Shown piece by piece: positions 22,386-31,979 of a stretch of DNA of 64,000 nt. This DNA is from Brachybacterium fresconis (GTDB taxonomy: Bacteria; Actinomycetota; Actinomycetes; Actinomycetales; Dermabacteraceae). The notes beneath the pieces were generated by a model that was not told the origin of the DNA, searched no databases, and saw only the letters and a list, made by a program, of their open reading frames with translations. The stretch is taken from positions 1,736,001 through 1,800,000 of the forward strand of contig NZ_JAGIOC010000001.1 of assembly GCF_017876515.1 (NCBI RefSeq), in the 5' to 3' direction. Each line of letters opens with the position of its first letter. Within the stretch, counting starts at the first letter, position 1. The translations under genes and the position numbers were made by a program.

Positions 22386-23663
22386 ATGACCACCACCGCT
22401 GATCACAGCAGCACCACGACCGCCTACGAGTCCGAGGTCCGCAGCTACTCCCGCGGCTGGCCCGTCACCTTCACCCACGCCAAGGGCAGCACGCTGACCG
22501 CCGAGAACGGCCGGGAGTACACCGACTTCTTCGCCGGCGCCGGCACCCTGAACTACGGCCACAACCACCCCGAGCTGAAGAAGGTCGTCATCGACCACTT
22601 CGCCGAGGACCGCCTGGTGCACGGCCTGGACATGTTCACCGACGTGCGCAGCCAGTTCCTGGAGACCTTCAACGACCTCATCCTCGCCCCGCGCAACCTG
22701 GACTACAAGGTCGCCTTCCCCGGCCCGGGCGGCACCAACGCCGTCGAGGCCGCGCTGAAACTGGCCCGCAAGGTCACCGGGCGCGAGTCCGTCGTGAGCT
22801 TCACCAACGGCTTCCACGGCATGACCCTCGGTGCCCTGTCCGTCACCGGCAACTCGATGAAGCGCGGTGGCGCCGGGATCCCCCTGGTGCACTCCACCCC
22901 GATGCCGTTCGACGACTACTTCGGTCAGATCGTCCCGGACTTCATGTACCTCGAGCGTCTGCTCACCGACGGCGGCAGCGGGCTGAACAAGCCCGCCGCG
23001 GTGATCGTCGAGACCGTCCAGGGCGAGGGCGGCATCAACGCCGCACGCGCCGAGTGGCTGCGGGGGCTCTCCCAGCTGTGCAAGACGCACGACATCCTGC
23101 TGATCGTGGACGACATCCAGATGGGCTGCGGCCGCACGGGCGGCTTCTTCAGCTTCGAGGAGGCCGGCATCGAGCCGGACATGGTCACCCTGTCGAAGTC
23201 CATCAGCGGCTACGGCATGCCGCTCGCGCTGACCCTGATCAAGCCCGAGCTGGACATCTGGGAGCCGGGCGAGCACAACGGCACCTTCCGTGGCTTCGCC
23301 CCCGCCTTCGCCTCCGGCACCAAGGCCTTCGAGCTGTTCTGGAGCGATGACGAGCTCGAGAAGTCCACGATCTCCAAGGGCGCCTACATCGAGAGCCGCT
23401 TCAACCAGATCGCCGCCCGCCACGCCGATCAGCACGAGCTGGTCGTCAAGGGCCGCGGCCTCGCGCGCGGACTCGGCATGCCCGACGGCGAGCTCGCCGG
23501 CAAGGTCACCACGCAGGCCTTCGAGGAGGGCCTGCTGGTGGAGACCTCCGGCCCGGACGACGAGGTCGTCAAGCTGCTGCCGGCGCTGACCATCCCCGAT
23601 GACCAGCTGCGCGACGGGCTGGACATCATCGAGAAGGCCGTCGACGAGGCGCTGACCGCCTGA
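22386..23663 (+). CDS. ectB: Diaminobutyrate-2-oxoglutarate transaminase
   Basis: A 425-residue class III PLP aminotransferase. The N-terminal motif EVRSYSRGWPVTFTHAKGS is typical of EctB. The cofactor site is seen in VDDIQMGCGRTGGFFSFEEA, and the Schiff-base lysine in TLSKSISGYGMPLALTL. It converts aspartate semialdehyde to diaminobutyrate, the first committed step. The start has AGGGAGAGAAC before the ATG. The 103-bp spacer to ectC holds two perfect hairpins, which may affect the ratio of EctB to EctC. Confidence 0.96.
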   Translation: MTTTADHSSTTTAYESEVRSYSRGWPVTFTHAKGSTLTAENGREYTDFFAGAGTLNYGHNHPELKKVVIDHFAEDRLVHGLDMFTDVRSQFLETFNDLILAPRNLDYKVAFPGPGGTNAVEAALKLARKVTGRESVVSFTNGFHGMTLGALSVTGNSMKRGGAGIPLVHSTPMPFDDYFGQIVPDFMYLERLLTDGGSGLNKPAAVIVETVQGEGGINAARAEWLRGLSQLCKTHDILLIVDDIQMGCGRTGGFFSFEEAGIEPDMVTLSKSISGYGMPLALTLIKPELDIWEPGEHNGTFRGFAPAFASGTKAFELFWSDDELEKSTISKGAYIESRFNQIAARHADQHELVVKGRGLARGLGMPDGELAGKVTTQAFEEGLLVETSGPDDEVVKLLPALTIPDDQLRDGLDIIEKAVDEALTA

Positions 23664-23675
23664 GTCCCCACTCCC

Positions 23676-23728
23676 CGTCGGCCCGTCCCTGCCGGGGGCG
23701 GGCCGACGTTCCTGAGCGCCTGCTCAGG
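23676..23728 (+). promoter_or_regulatory. Two consecutive hairpins between ectB and ectC
   Basis: CGTCGGCCCG pairs perfectly with CGGGCCGACG (23676-23708), then CCTGAGC pairs with GCTCAGG (23711-23728) around a 4-nt loop. They could be a partial terminator, an mRNA-stabilising element or a processing site inside the operon. Confidence 0.5.
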
Positions 23729-23766
23729 GCCCGAAGACCTGCTGATCCACGAAAGAGGTACCCCCC

Positions 23767-24159
23767 ATGCTCGTCCGCACCCTCGACGAGGTCACCGACA
23801 CCGACGCCGACATCAAGTCGGAGAACTGGCGCTCCAAGCGCATCATCCTGGCCAAGGAGGGCGTCGGCTTCTCGGTCCACGAGACCACGCTGTACGCCGG
23901 GACCGAGAGCTACTTCTGGTACGCCAACCACATCGAGGCCGTGTTCATCACCCAGGGTGAGGGCACCATCGAGGACCTCGCCACCGGCGAGACGCACGAG
24001 CTGGCCCCCGGCAGCCTCTACCTGCTCAACGACCACGACAAGCACATCGTGCGTCCCCGCACCGAGATCAAGTGCGTGTGCGTGTTCAACCCGCCGGTGA
24101 CCGGCCGCGAGGTGCACGACGAGAACGGCGTGTACCCGCTGGTGACCGAGGACGCCTGA
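23767..24159 (+). CDS. ectC: L-ectoine synthase
   Basis: A 130-residue cupin enzyme that closes N-acetyldiaminobutyrate to ectoine. [40 protein letters not shown] and [20 protein letters not shown] match the family, including the Glu/His metal-site region of the cupin barrel. ATG is preceded by GAAAGAGG. The length is standard. It is the last gene of the operon and is followed by a strong terminator at 24201. Confidence 0.96.
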   Translation: MLVRTLDEVTDTDADIKSENWRSKRIILAKEGVGFSVHETTLYAGTESYFWYANHIEAVFITQGEGTIEDLATGETHELAPGSLYLLNDHDKHIVRPRTEIKCVCVFNPPVTGREVHDENGVYPLVTEDA

Positions 24160-24200
24160 GCCGTCCCCGCGACGCCGCCGTGGGGCGGCCGACGCATGAA

Positions 24201-24243
24201 GGAGGGGCCCACCCGGAGCATCGCGCTCCCGGTGGGCCCCTCC
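24201..24243 (+). terminator. Terminator of the ectABC operon
   Basis: GGAGGGGCCCACC and GGTGGGCCCCTCC pair perfectly and the stem extends inward through GGAGC/GCTCC. It lies 42 bp past ectC and is followed by TCGTTCT. Confidence 0.8.
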
Positions 24244-24376
24244 TCGTTCTGTCTGGGGCACGGCCCGCAGGCCTCGAGATCCCGCAACCTTCGAGATCCC
24301 GCAGGCCTCGTGGTCCGTCGTCGGCCCGGCCCGCGAGCATCCGGACCGGCCCGCGAGCCTCGGGCCCCGGCAGGCC

Positions 24377-24973
24377 TCAGACGCGGGCGGCGCGCTTGCG
24401 CACGATCAGGAGGATCACGCCGATCACCAGCAGCACGAAGCCGACGAATCCGCCGGCGAGTCCGAGCAGGATCCCGCCGACCGCGCCGAAGATGCCGCCG
24501 ATGGAGACGGGCGGGCCGACGGCGACCGGGGTGCCGCCGCAGTCGATCGCGAACTCGCCGGATTCGTTGACCTCGGCGATGTCGAAGGACTCCCACGTGG
24601 TGCCGTCGATCGTGGTGGAGCTGGTGCGGTTCGGGCCGTCGCTGAGAGAGCCGCTCGACGGTCCGGTGACCTGGCAGCTCGGCATCGGGGTCCCGGCCTC
24701 GGCGTAGAACTGCAGCAGATCGCCCTCTTCAGCGGTGACCGTGCCCGAGCCGCTGTCGAGCACCTCGATGTCGCTGATCCCGCCCGCGGTGCTGCTGATG
24801 CCGATCACCGTGATCACGATGCCCGCGATGACGCTCACCGCCAGGATCACCGCGCCGAGGACGATCAGGACCACCGGTGCCTTGCCGGTCTTCTTCGGCG
24901 TCGGCGCTTGGCCATAGCCGGGCGGACCGTACGGGCTCATGGCCGGTTGCGGGGCGGAGTTCGGGACGGTCAC
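24377..24973 (-). CDS. Hypothetical membrane protein with two helices and an external domain
   Basis: A 198-residue protein from GTG 24973, chosen for the AGGAGGACCCCC spacing; an upstream in-frame ATG lacks this. A proline/glycine-rich cytoplasmic start (SPYGPPGYGQAPTPKKTGKA) is followed by a helix at ~38-65. A ~90-residue outside domain with two cysteines (MPSCQVTG, FAIDCGG) may form a disulfide. A Gly-rich second helix (~165-190) ends in IVRKRAARV. The plan is common in actinobacteria, but no function is assigned. It is divergent from the YigZ gene. Confidence 0.65.
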   Translation of the reverse strand: MTVPNSAPQPAMSPYGPPGYGQAPTPKKTGKAPVVLIVLGAVILAVSVIAGIVITVIGISSTAGGISDIEVLDSGSGTVTAEEGDLLQFYAEAGTPMPSCQVTGPSSGSLSDGPNRTSSTTIDGTTWESFDIAEVNESGEFAIDCGGTPVAVGPPVSIGGIFGAVGGILLGLAGGFVGFVLLVIGVILLIVRKRAARV

Positions 24974-25074
24974 GGGGGTCCTCCTGGAGTTCGGCCTGGG
25001 AGCTCGGCGAGGGCCGCGGAGCGCGCCTGCCCAGCGTATCGCCCCGTGCACCGCCCCCGCATAGACTCGGGCAC

Positions 25075-25755
25075 ATGCCTGATCCCCTCGTGCTCGCCGC
25101 CGACGTCGAGACCGAGCTGGTCGAGAAGCGCTCCCGCTTCCTGACCCGTCTGCACCGGGTGGACAGTCCCGAGCAGGCCGAGGCGCTGATCCGCGCCGCC
25201 CGCCGCGAGCACCCTGACGCCCGCCACCACTGCACGGCGCTGGTGCTGGGCGAGACCCCGCAGCGGGCGGAGGTCCATCGCTCCAGCGACGACGGGGAGC
25301 CGTCCGGGACGGCGGGGATGCCGATGCTGCAGGCGCTGCTGCACGCCGGGCTGATCGACACCCTCGCGATCGTGATCCGCTATTTCGGCGGGATCAAGCT
25401 GGGGGCCGGGGGCCTGCTGCGTGCGTACACCGCAGGCGTGGAGCAGGCGATCACCGCCGCCGAGCTGCACTGTCGCACCTCGCTGGTCGTCGCCGAGCTC
25501 GAGGTCTCGCTCGCGGAGATCGGCCTGGCCGAGAATGCGGTCCGTCTCTGGGCCGACGCACACGGTGCGCAGGTGGAGCCGACGGCCTACACCTCCCGGG
25601 CCGCGACGCTGACCGTGCTGGTCGCCCCGGAGCACCTCGCCGCCCTGCAGGCCGACGTCGCGCGCTGGTCCTCCGGCAGGGTCGCGGTGGACGAGACGGG
25701 GCGACGGATGGCCGATGTCGCGCTCGAGGCCACGGATCCTCCGCAGTCCTCCTGA
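25075..25755 (+). CDS. YigZ/IMPACT family protein
   Basis: A 226-residue protein from ATG 25075. TAGACT (25062-25067) ends 7 nt before the ATG, suggesting a leaderless transcript. The UPF0029/IMPACT signature is present in SSDDGEPSGTAGMPMLQALL and AIVIRYFGGIKLGAGGLLRA. The C-terminal domain (~140-215) has the ferredoxin-like fold expected of YigZ (DUF1949). The family is linked to translation or stress control (IMPACT in eukaryotes), but the bacterial role is not firmly established. A 7-bp microsatellite follows 10 bp after the stop. Confidence 0.92.
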   Translation: MPDPLVLAADVETELVEKRSRFLTRLHRVDSPEQAEALIRAARREHPDARHHCTALVLGETPQRAEVHRSSDDGEPSGTAGMPMLQALLHAGLIDTLAIVIRYFGGIKLGAGGLLRAYTAGVEQAITAAELHCRTSLVVAELEVSLAEIGLAENAVRLWADAHGAQVEPTAYTSRAATLTVLVAPEHLAALQADVARWSSGRVAVDETGRRMADVALEATDPPQSS

Positions 25756-25765
25756 GCGCACGGGT

Positions 25766-25807
25766 GCACAGAGCACAGAGCACAGAGCACAGAGCACAGA
25801 GCACAGA
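25766..25807. repeat. 7-bp microsatellite, six perfect units
   Basis: GCACAGA is repeated six times without change, with a partial seventh unit. It lies between the yigZ stop and its terminator, so copy-number change would not affect a protein. Confidence 0.95.
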
Positions 25808-25851
25808 GCACGAGGCGTCCTCGGTGCTCGGCGGGGCGAGGCCTCGGCACG

Positions 25852-25890
25852 ACGGCGGCGCCGCCCCGGAATCCGGGACGGCGCCGCCGT
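25852..25890. terminator. Bidirectional hairpin terminator
   Basis: ACGGCGGCGCCG and CGGCGCCGCCGT pair perfectly, with a further CCCGG/CCGGG inside. It separates the convergent yigZ and GlsB-like genes. Confidence 0.8.
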
Positions 25891-25910
25891 GAGGTGGGGG
25901 TGAGGAGTGG

Positions 25911-26195
25911 TCAGTCGCGGTTCTTCGTGACCAGGCCGTAGATGGCCATCACGATGATCGCGCCGACGATCGCCAGCAGGATCGTGCCGATGCTCCAGGG
26001 GTTGTCCATGATGCCGCTGATCCCGTTGCCTCCGAAGAGGCCACCGATGAATCCGCCGACGATCGCGCCGATGACTCCGAGGACGATCGTCATGCCGATG
26101 CCCATCGCCTGCTTGCCGGGCATGACTGCCCGGGCCAGGAGGCCGATGATGCCGCCGATGATGATCCAGGAGATGATGATCCAGAGAAGTCCCAT
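25911..26195 (-). CDS. GlsB/YeaQ/YmgE family stress-response membrane protein
   Basis: A 94-residue protein with three Gly-rich membrane helices. IIGGIIGLLARAVMPGKQ and GVIGAIVGGFIGGLFGG are the transglycosylase-associated (UPF0410) pattern. The name reflects sequence association, not a proven enzyme activity. Members are induced by general or osmotic stress in other bacteria, which would fit the nearby ectoine genes. It appears to be a single-gene unit with a hairpin beyond its stop. The region upstream (26196-26373) shows no gene. Confidence 0.88.
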   Translation of the reverse strand: MGLLWIIISWIIIGGIIGLLARAVMPGKQAMGIGMTIVLGVIGAIVGGFIGGLFGGNGISGIMDNPWSIGTILLAIVGAIIVMAIYGLVTKNRD

Positions 26196-26373
26196 GATCG
26201 TCTTTCCTCACTGTGCGGGGAAGGGGAAGTGTTGCATCGCAAGTATCCGTCAGAACATCTCGAATTGACGACGACATCCGCATTTTCGCAGGTCATATCG
26301 GCGACCGGGCGGTCCGGCGCGTCGTGGGACACACCGGGCGGGTCGGATTCCGTCGGACCCGGCCCCGACATGC

Positions 26374-26409
26374 CGACGGCGCCGGACCTGGTGCGGTCCG
26401 GCGCCGTCG
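26374..26409 (-). terminator. Terminator of nrdF
   Basis: CGACGGCGCCGGACC pairs perfectly over 15 bp with GGTCCGGCGCCGTCG around a 6-nt loop, 37 bp past the nrdF stop. Confidence 0.8.
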
Positions 26410-26445
26410 GCGCAGGTCACGGGCGATGCCCGGGGTGGGACGGGA

Positions 26446-27432
<987 letters not shown>

Positions 27433-27543
27433 TCAGGGGTTCGTGTCGGATGCGTCCAGTCTAGGCAGAGGGCCCGCCGGACGCGCCCAGGGGCCGCTCC
27501 CCGGCGCGGTGGCTTCGGACACCTCCGGCGGCCGGGTCCGCTC

Positions 27544-29049
27544 TCATCGCCGAGCCGGCGACGGATTCGTCGACACCGTCCGGGTCGACGCCGTCGCCCG
27601 CGCCGCCGCGTGGGTGCCCTCGGCCGAGCCGCCGTCGCCGTCGTCCTCCGCGGTGAAGGTGAGGTCGGTGGCGGTGTCGCACTCGGTCTGCGAGATGCGC
27701 AGGGCGTCCTCGGTCCGCAGCAGATCGCGGCCGCGGGTCTCGGGGACCAGGAAGGTCGCGGCGGTGGTGATCGCCGCGAGGGTCGCCATGTACAGGGCCA
27801 GGACCATCCAGTTCCCGCCGGTCCAGGCGAGCAGCGCGGCGCCGAGCACGCCGGCCAGACCGCCGGCGAGGACGGCCGAGATCTCTCGGGCCATGGCCAC
27901 ACCGAGGTAGCGATGTCGGTTGCCGAACAGCTCCGGCAGCATCGCGCACTGCGGGCCGAGCATCGAGTTGACGGCCACGCCGAGACCCACCGCGATCACG
28001 GCGATCGCGACGACCTCGTTGCCGAGCGAGAGCAGGTACCAGGCGGGGACGCTGAAGATCAGCATGAAGACCGCGCCGAAGCGGTAGACGGGCACGCGGC
28101 CGACGCGGTCGGAGATCCGTCCGGTCAGCGGCACGGAGAAGATGCCGATCAGGGAGCCGAGGGTGACGCCCCAGGTGACCATTCCGCGGTCCATGCCGAT
28201 GGCCGCGGAGGTCACGAAGGCCAGCGCGATCGACTGGAACATGTAGGAGCCGCCGTTCTCGGCCATGCGCAGGCCGATGCCGACGACGACGCCGGCGCGG
28301 CCCCGGGTGAAGATCTCCCGGATCGGGCGCTCGGCGACCTGCTCCTGCTTCTCGAGCTGGATGAAGGACGGCGTCTCCCGCAGTCGGGCGCGGATGAACA
28401 GGGCGATGAGGATCAGCCCGGCCGAGGCCAGGAACGGCAGCCGCCAGCCCCAGCTCATGAAGGCCTCGTCCGGCAGCATGGTGAGCAGGAAGAAGACGAC
28501 GGAGGCGAGCAGCGTGCCGGCCTGGATGCCGATGAACGGCAGGGCCGAGAAGAAGCCTCGGCGTCGCACGGGCGCGTACTCGGCCATCAGGACGGTGGCC
28601 CCGGCCTGTTCGGCGCCGGCGCCGAAGCCCTGGGCGAGCCGCAGGACGACCAGCAGGATCGGCGCCAGGACGCCGACCTGCTCGTAGGTGGGCAGCACGC
28701 CGATCAGGGTGGAGGCGCCGCCCATGAGCAGGATCGTCGCCACCAGCACCCACCGTCGGCCGATCCGATCGCCGATGGTGCCGAAGAACAGCCCGCCGAA
28801 GGGGCGGGCGAGGAAGCCGACGCCGTAGATGCCGAAGGCTGCGACCGTGGCCATCGCGGGATGGGCGCTGGAGAAGAACAGGCGGTCGAAGACCAGGGCG
28901 GTCATCAGGCCGTACATGGCGAAGTCGAAGTACTCCAGCGCGCTGCCGACGCTCGAGGACAGGGTCGCCCTCTTCAGGTTCGCGGCGTACTCCGTCTGGG
29001 ACATCGTCCCCGCGCCGTCGGCGCCGGAATCAGTGGGTGTCGAGCTCAC
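27544..29049 (-). CDS. MFS transporter of the metabolite:H+ symporter type
   Basis: A 501-residue protein from GTG 29049, behind GAAGGAG; the upstream extension is rejected. About twelve helices lie between residues ~30 and 440. The MFS loop motif appears as GTIGDRIGRRWVLVATIL, and ALEYFDFAMYGLMTALVF is typical of the MHS (ShiA/ProP/KgtP-like) family. The C-terminal ~55 residues are polar and disordered. It lies downstream of an IclR regulator and a hydroxyacid dehydrogenase, suggesting uptake of an organic acid such as a hydroxy- or aromatic acid. TTGCAC, 16 nt, TACGTT upstream may be its promoter. Confidence 0.85.
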   Translation of the reverse strand: MSSTPTDSGADGAGTMSQTEYAANLKRATLSSSVGSALEYFDFAMYGLMTALVFDRLFFSSAHPAMATVAAFGIYGVGFLARPFGGLFFGTIGDRIGRRWVLVATILLMGGASTLIGVLPTYEQVGVLAPILLVVLRLAQGFGAGAEQAGATVLMAEYAPVRRRGFFSALPFIGIQAGTLLASVVFFLLTMLPDEAFMSWGWRLPFLASAGLILIALFIRARLRETPSFIQLEKQEQVAERPIREIFTRGRAGVVVGIGLRMAENGGSYMFQSIALAFVTSAAIGMDRGMVTWGVTLGSLIGIFSVPLTGRISDRVGRVPVYRFGAVFMLIFSVPAWYLLSLGNEVVAIAVIAVGLGVAVNSMLGPQCAMLPELFGNRHRYLGVAMAREISAVLAGGLAGVLGAALLAWTGGNWMVLALYMATLAAITTAATFLVPETRGRDLLRTEDALRISQTECDTATDLTFTAEDDGDGGSAEGTHAAARATASTRTVSTNPSPARR

Positions 29050-29275
29050 GACATCTCCTTCGATGCGGTTCGCGGGCCACGTCAGATGCGGGCCCCGGTC
29101 ACGTTCACTGCGCCAACGTACTCTCTTCTGAACGATGTGCAACCCCTTGAACACACGGTGGTCGGCGACCTGGCCCTGGTCCGACGGGAGCCCGTCGGTC
29201 GTGCGGGGGACGTGCGTGCGGGCGCGCAAGAACGGCCCGGCCCGAAGCGTTCGGACGGGGCTGGTCGCCGTGGTC

Positions 29276-30055
29276 TCAGGCCGAGGCCTCCGGGCGTCGG
29301 GCCAGGGGGTTCGTCAGCTTCGCGGCGATGCGGAGGACGGCTGCTCCGATGCGCTCGATGGTCGCGTCATCGGCCTCGTCGGTCGACAGGGCCACCCCGA
29401 TCGCCATCGGCGGATCGCCCGGCCTCCACGGCTCCAGCGGGGCCGCGACACCGTGGACCCCCTCGATGGACTCCCCGCGATCGACGGCGTAGCCGACCTC
29501 GCGAGCACGGCGGATCCGCGCGCTGATCTCGCCGGCATCCCGGGAGGACCGGGAGGTGGGCGGGCGCAGCGCGTCCGGACGGAGCAGAGGGGCGATCTGA
29601 CCCTCGTCCTCCCGGAGCAGCATCGCGGTCCCGACGGCGCAGTAGACCAGCGGCAGGCGGGACCCCAGCGGGGTGCCGAGGCGGTGGCGACGACCCTCGT
29701 GACGGGCGAGATAGATGGCGTCGGCCTCGTCACGGGTGGCGATCTGGACGACCTGCTCGGACAGCTGCGGATCCGCCTCCACGACGGCGAAGAACTCGCG
29801 GACCTGGTTGAACTGGAGGGCGAAGGACCCACCCAGTTCGGCCGTCCGCATGCCCAGCCGGTAGCCGCTGCCCACCCTCTGGATCATCCGCTCCGCCTCC
29901 AGCGCGGCGCAGATGTTGGAGGCGGAGGATTTCGCGATCCCGACGGCGCGCGCGATGTCGGACAGGGTCTGGGGATTCCCGGCCGCCCGTTCGAGCACGT
30001 CGAGGATGCGCAGTCCGCGGGTGATGGCGGGCGAGGGGTCCCTGGTTTCGCTCAT
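29276..30055 (-). CDS. IclR-family transcriptional regulator
   Basis: A 259-residue protein. The N-terminal winged helix (~12-72) shows GLRILDVLERAAGNPQTLSD and VGIAKSSASNICAALEAERM. The C-terminal effector domain (~85-250) is of IclR type, with YLARHEGRRHRLGTPLGSRL and GVHGVAAPLEP. It starts 3 bp after the dehydrogenase stop, so the two are co-transcribed. It likely controls the dehydrogenase and the MFS transporter in response to an organic acid. A perfect ACAAGCTTGT palindrome before the dehydrogenase is a candidate operator. Confidence 0.9.
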   Translation of the reverse strand: MSETRDPSPAITRGLRILDVLERAAGNPQTLSDIARAVGIAKSSASNICAALEAERMIQRVGSGYRLGMRTAELGGSFALQFNQVREFFAVVEADPQLSEQVVQIATRDEADAIYLARHEGRRHRLGTPLGSRLPLVYCAVGTAMLLREDEGQIAPLLRPDALRPPTSRSSRDAGEISARIRRAREVGYAVDRGESIEGVHGVAAPLEPWRPGDPPMAIGVALSTDEADDATIERIGAAVLRIAAKLTNPLARRPEASA

Positions 30056-30058
30056 GGG

Positions 30059-31216
30059 TCAGTAGAACTCCACGGTGTCGACGACGTTTCGCAGCTCCCG
30101 GCCCTCGAGGTGACGGCGCAGGTTGTCGATGAACAGCTCCACGATCCGCGCTTCCTCGGCGGAGGACAGCGCGGCGGTGTGCGGACTGATCAGGACATTC
30201 GGATGATCCCACAGAGGACTGTCGGCGGGGAGGGGTTCGGTGGCGGTCACATCGAGGGCGGCGAAGCCGATCCGGCCGTCGTCCAGCGCACCCACCAGGG
30301 CGTCCTCGTCCACCACGGTGCCACGACCGACGTTGACCAGGATCGTCCCGGGTGCCGCGGACTCCAGCAGCCCCTGGTCCACCAGGCCGTCTGTCGACGT
30401 GGTCCCGGGGAGGGTGAGGACCACGGCGTCGGCACGGGAGATCGCCTCCGGGAGCTCGTCCATCGGGACGATCTCCTCCACGTGCGGGACGGGAGTGCCG
30501 CTGCGCGAGGAGCCCAGCACCCGGCTGCCGAGGGCGGAGAACATTTGCGCGCAGGCGCGCCCGATCCCACCGAGGCCGAGGACCAGGACCGTCATCTCCG
30601 CGAGCTGCCGCATCTCCCAGCGCTCGCCCCAGTGATGGTCCCTCTGCAGGGACGTCAGGCGCGGAAGCGTCTTGGCTCCGGCCAGCACCCCGAAGAGGGC
30701 GAACTCGGCCAGGGGCGAGCCGTGCACGCCGGCGGAGGTCGTCACCGCGACCCGCTCGAGCTCGGCGGCCTCGAGGCCTGCCGCCCGCAGCTGGGATCCG
30801 CCGCCGGCGGCCATCGCCTGCACCCAGCGCAGGCGGGGGTTGGCGCGGACGGTCCGGGCCAGCTGCGCGGGGTCGACATCCGGAAGGCTGAACAGCACGT
30901 CGGCCGAATCGACCATCGCCTCATAGGCACGCTGCTGCTCCGGGGTGCGGGAGTGGTCGGGATCCCCGCTCCAGTCGGCCGGCCCCTGGCGCGGGCGGTA
31001 CAGGGTGTGGTCCCGCACGACGTCCACCTCGGGCACCTGCTGCTGGATCTCCTGGCACAGCGGCTCCGGGAGGTCGACGGCGATCACGACGCGAGGACGT
31101 CCGAGCCCGGTCCTGCCAGGCCGTTCGGGGGACTCGCGCGCGTGCGCACCGTGCGCTGAGCGAGACTCCTCGGTCACCCCGGGGGCTTCGTGCGCAGGGA
31201 GGGCGTGGTGGGTCAT
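30059..31216 (-). CDS. D-2-hydroxyacid dehydrogenase family protein
   Basis: A 385-residue protein from ATG 31216, with AGGAG 6 nt upstream. An N-terminal ~45-residue polar extension (HALPAHEAPGVTEESRSAHG) precedes the fold and is unusual in this family. The Rossmann motif GLGGIGRACA (~230) binds NAD(P). The catalytic set is R (VNVGRGTVV), E and H (LISPHTAAL). It oxidises or reduces a 2-hydroxy acid of unknown identity. It is the first gene of the IclR/MFS block, suggesting catabolism of the transported acid. Confidence 0.85.
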   Translation of the reverse strand: MTHHALPAHEAPGVTEESRSAHGAHARESPERPGRTGLGRPRVVIAVDLPEPLCQEIQQQVPEVDVVRDHTLYRPRQGPADWSGDPDHSRTPEQQRAYEAMVDSADVLFSLPDVDPAQLARTVRANPRLRWVQAMAAGGGSQLRAAGLEAAELERVAVTTSAGVHGSPLAEFALFGVLAGAKTLPRLTSLQRDHHWGERWEMRQLAEMTVLVLGLGGIGRACAQMFSALGSRVLGSSRSGTPVPHVEEIVPMDELPEAISRADAVVLTLPGTTSTDGLVDQGLLESAAPGTILVNVGRGTVVDEDALVGALDDGRIGFAALDVTATEPLPADSPLWDHPNVLISPHTAALSSAEEARIVELFIDNLRRHLEGRELRNVVDTVEFY

Positions 31217-31282
31217 GGAGAGCTCCTGTGCTCGGCGGCGGCCGTCCAGCCGGATGCCGGGGGTCGGCACCGAGCCCACCCT

Positions 31283-31292
31283 ACAAGCTTGT
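31283..31292 (-). promoter_or_regulatory. Palindrome before the hydroxyacid dehydrogenase
   Basis: ACAAGCTTGT is a perfect 10-bp palindrome about 67 bp upstream of the dehydrogenase start, close to TAGGGT on the minus strand. It is a candidate IclR operator in an otherwise featureless ~350-bp divergent gap (31217-31570). Confidence 0.35.
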
Positions 31293-31570
31293 TCATTCCG
31301 CTGGTCGCCGTTCGACTCTTTGGACCGCGGGAGTTCGGGGCCGGAACGCAGTCCAGACCCGGACTCCCGTCACGACGAACACGTGACGCGCCTCCGCCTT
31401 TCGTCGGACGACACCGCCCGGGCGGGTCCGTAGGTTCGAGGCAACGCAGGAGGGTCCGCCTCCCGGTGACTGCTGCGCACAGGACGATCCGGACGGGCCG
31501 GAACGCCCCTGCGCAACGGTCGAGAAGGGCAGCGCCGACCGCCACCGATCGCCCTGTGAAAGGCCACATC

Positions 31571-31817
31571 GTGACCTCGTCCACCGCCTCCGCGTCGATC
31601 CCGCCCGCTCCCCCGGCAGCTCACCCTTCGACCCGCTCACTCGCCCCCGACATCGCCCGCGGGCTGATGCTGGCGCTGATCGCGGTCGCGAACGTGTCCT
31701 GGTACCTCTGGGGGCACGAGGGCTCCGTCGGCATGACCCCGCACGTCCCCGCGCAGGGTCCCGTCGACACCGTGATCCAGGTGGTGATGACCCTCGCGGT
31801 CGACCACCGGGCACTGC
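31571..31817 (+). pseudogene. DUF418-family membrane protein, 5' part interrupted by the IS21 element
   Basis: The fragment starts at GTG 31571 and gives ~82 residues: a short Ala/Pro-rich start, then the first DUF418 helix in LAPDIARGLMLALIAVANVS. It runs into the insertion after DHRALL-type sequence at the ACTGC target duplication. Joined to 34403-35637 after removal of the element and one target copy, the frame is continuous: 247 + 1235 = 1482 nt, encoding 493 residues with DHRALPLFAFLFGYG across the junction. The gene is therefore disrupted by a recent, otherwise clean insertion. Confidence 0.88.
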
Positions 31818-31979
31818 TGAATATTCGCGTCACTGGGGTCCGTCGGTAGCGCGTCTCGGGGCCGGTGCGCGAGTCGGGGTGTAGCGCGCTCGGGGGCCAC
31901 CGACGGTGTGCTTGGGGGCCACGTCCATAGGCTCCTTCCGCCGCGTGTATAGGGCACGTGGCGGAAGGAGCAATCGGAA

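Noticed and set aside
24255-24375. Short repeats GAGATCCCGCA and CCGGCCCGCGAGC after the ectoine terminator
   Set aside because: They are brief, degenerate and in very GC-rich DNA. I see no reason to treat them as more than chance or decayed repeats.
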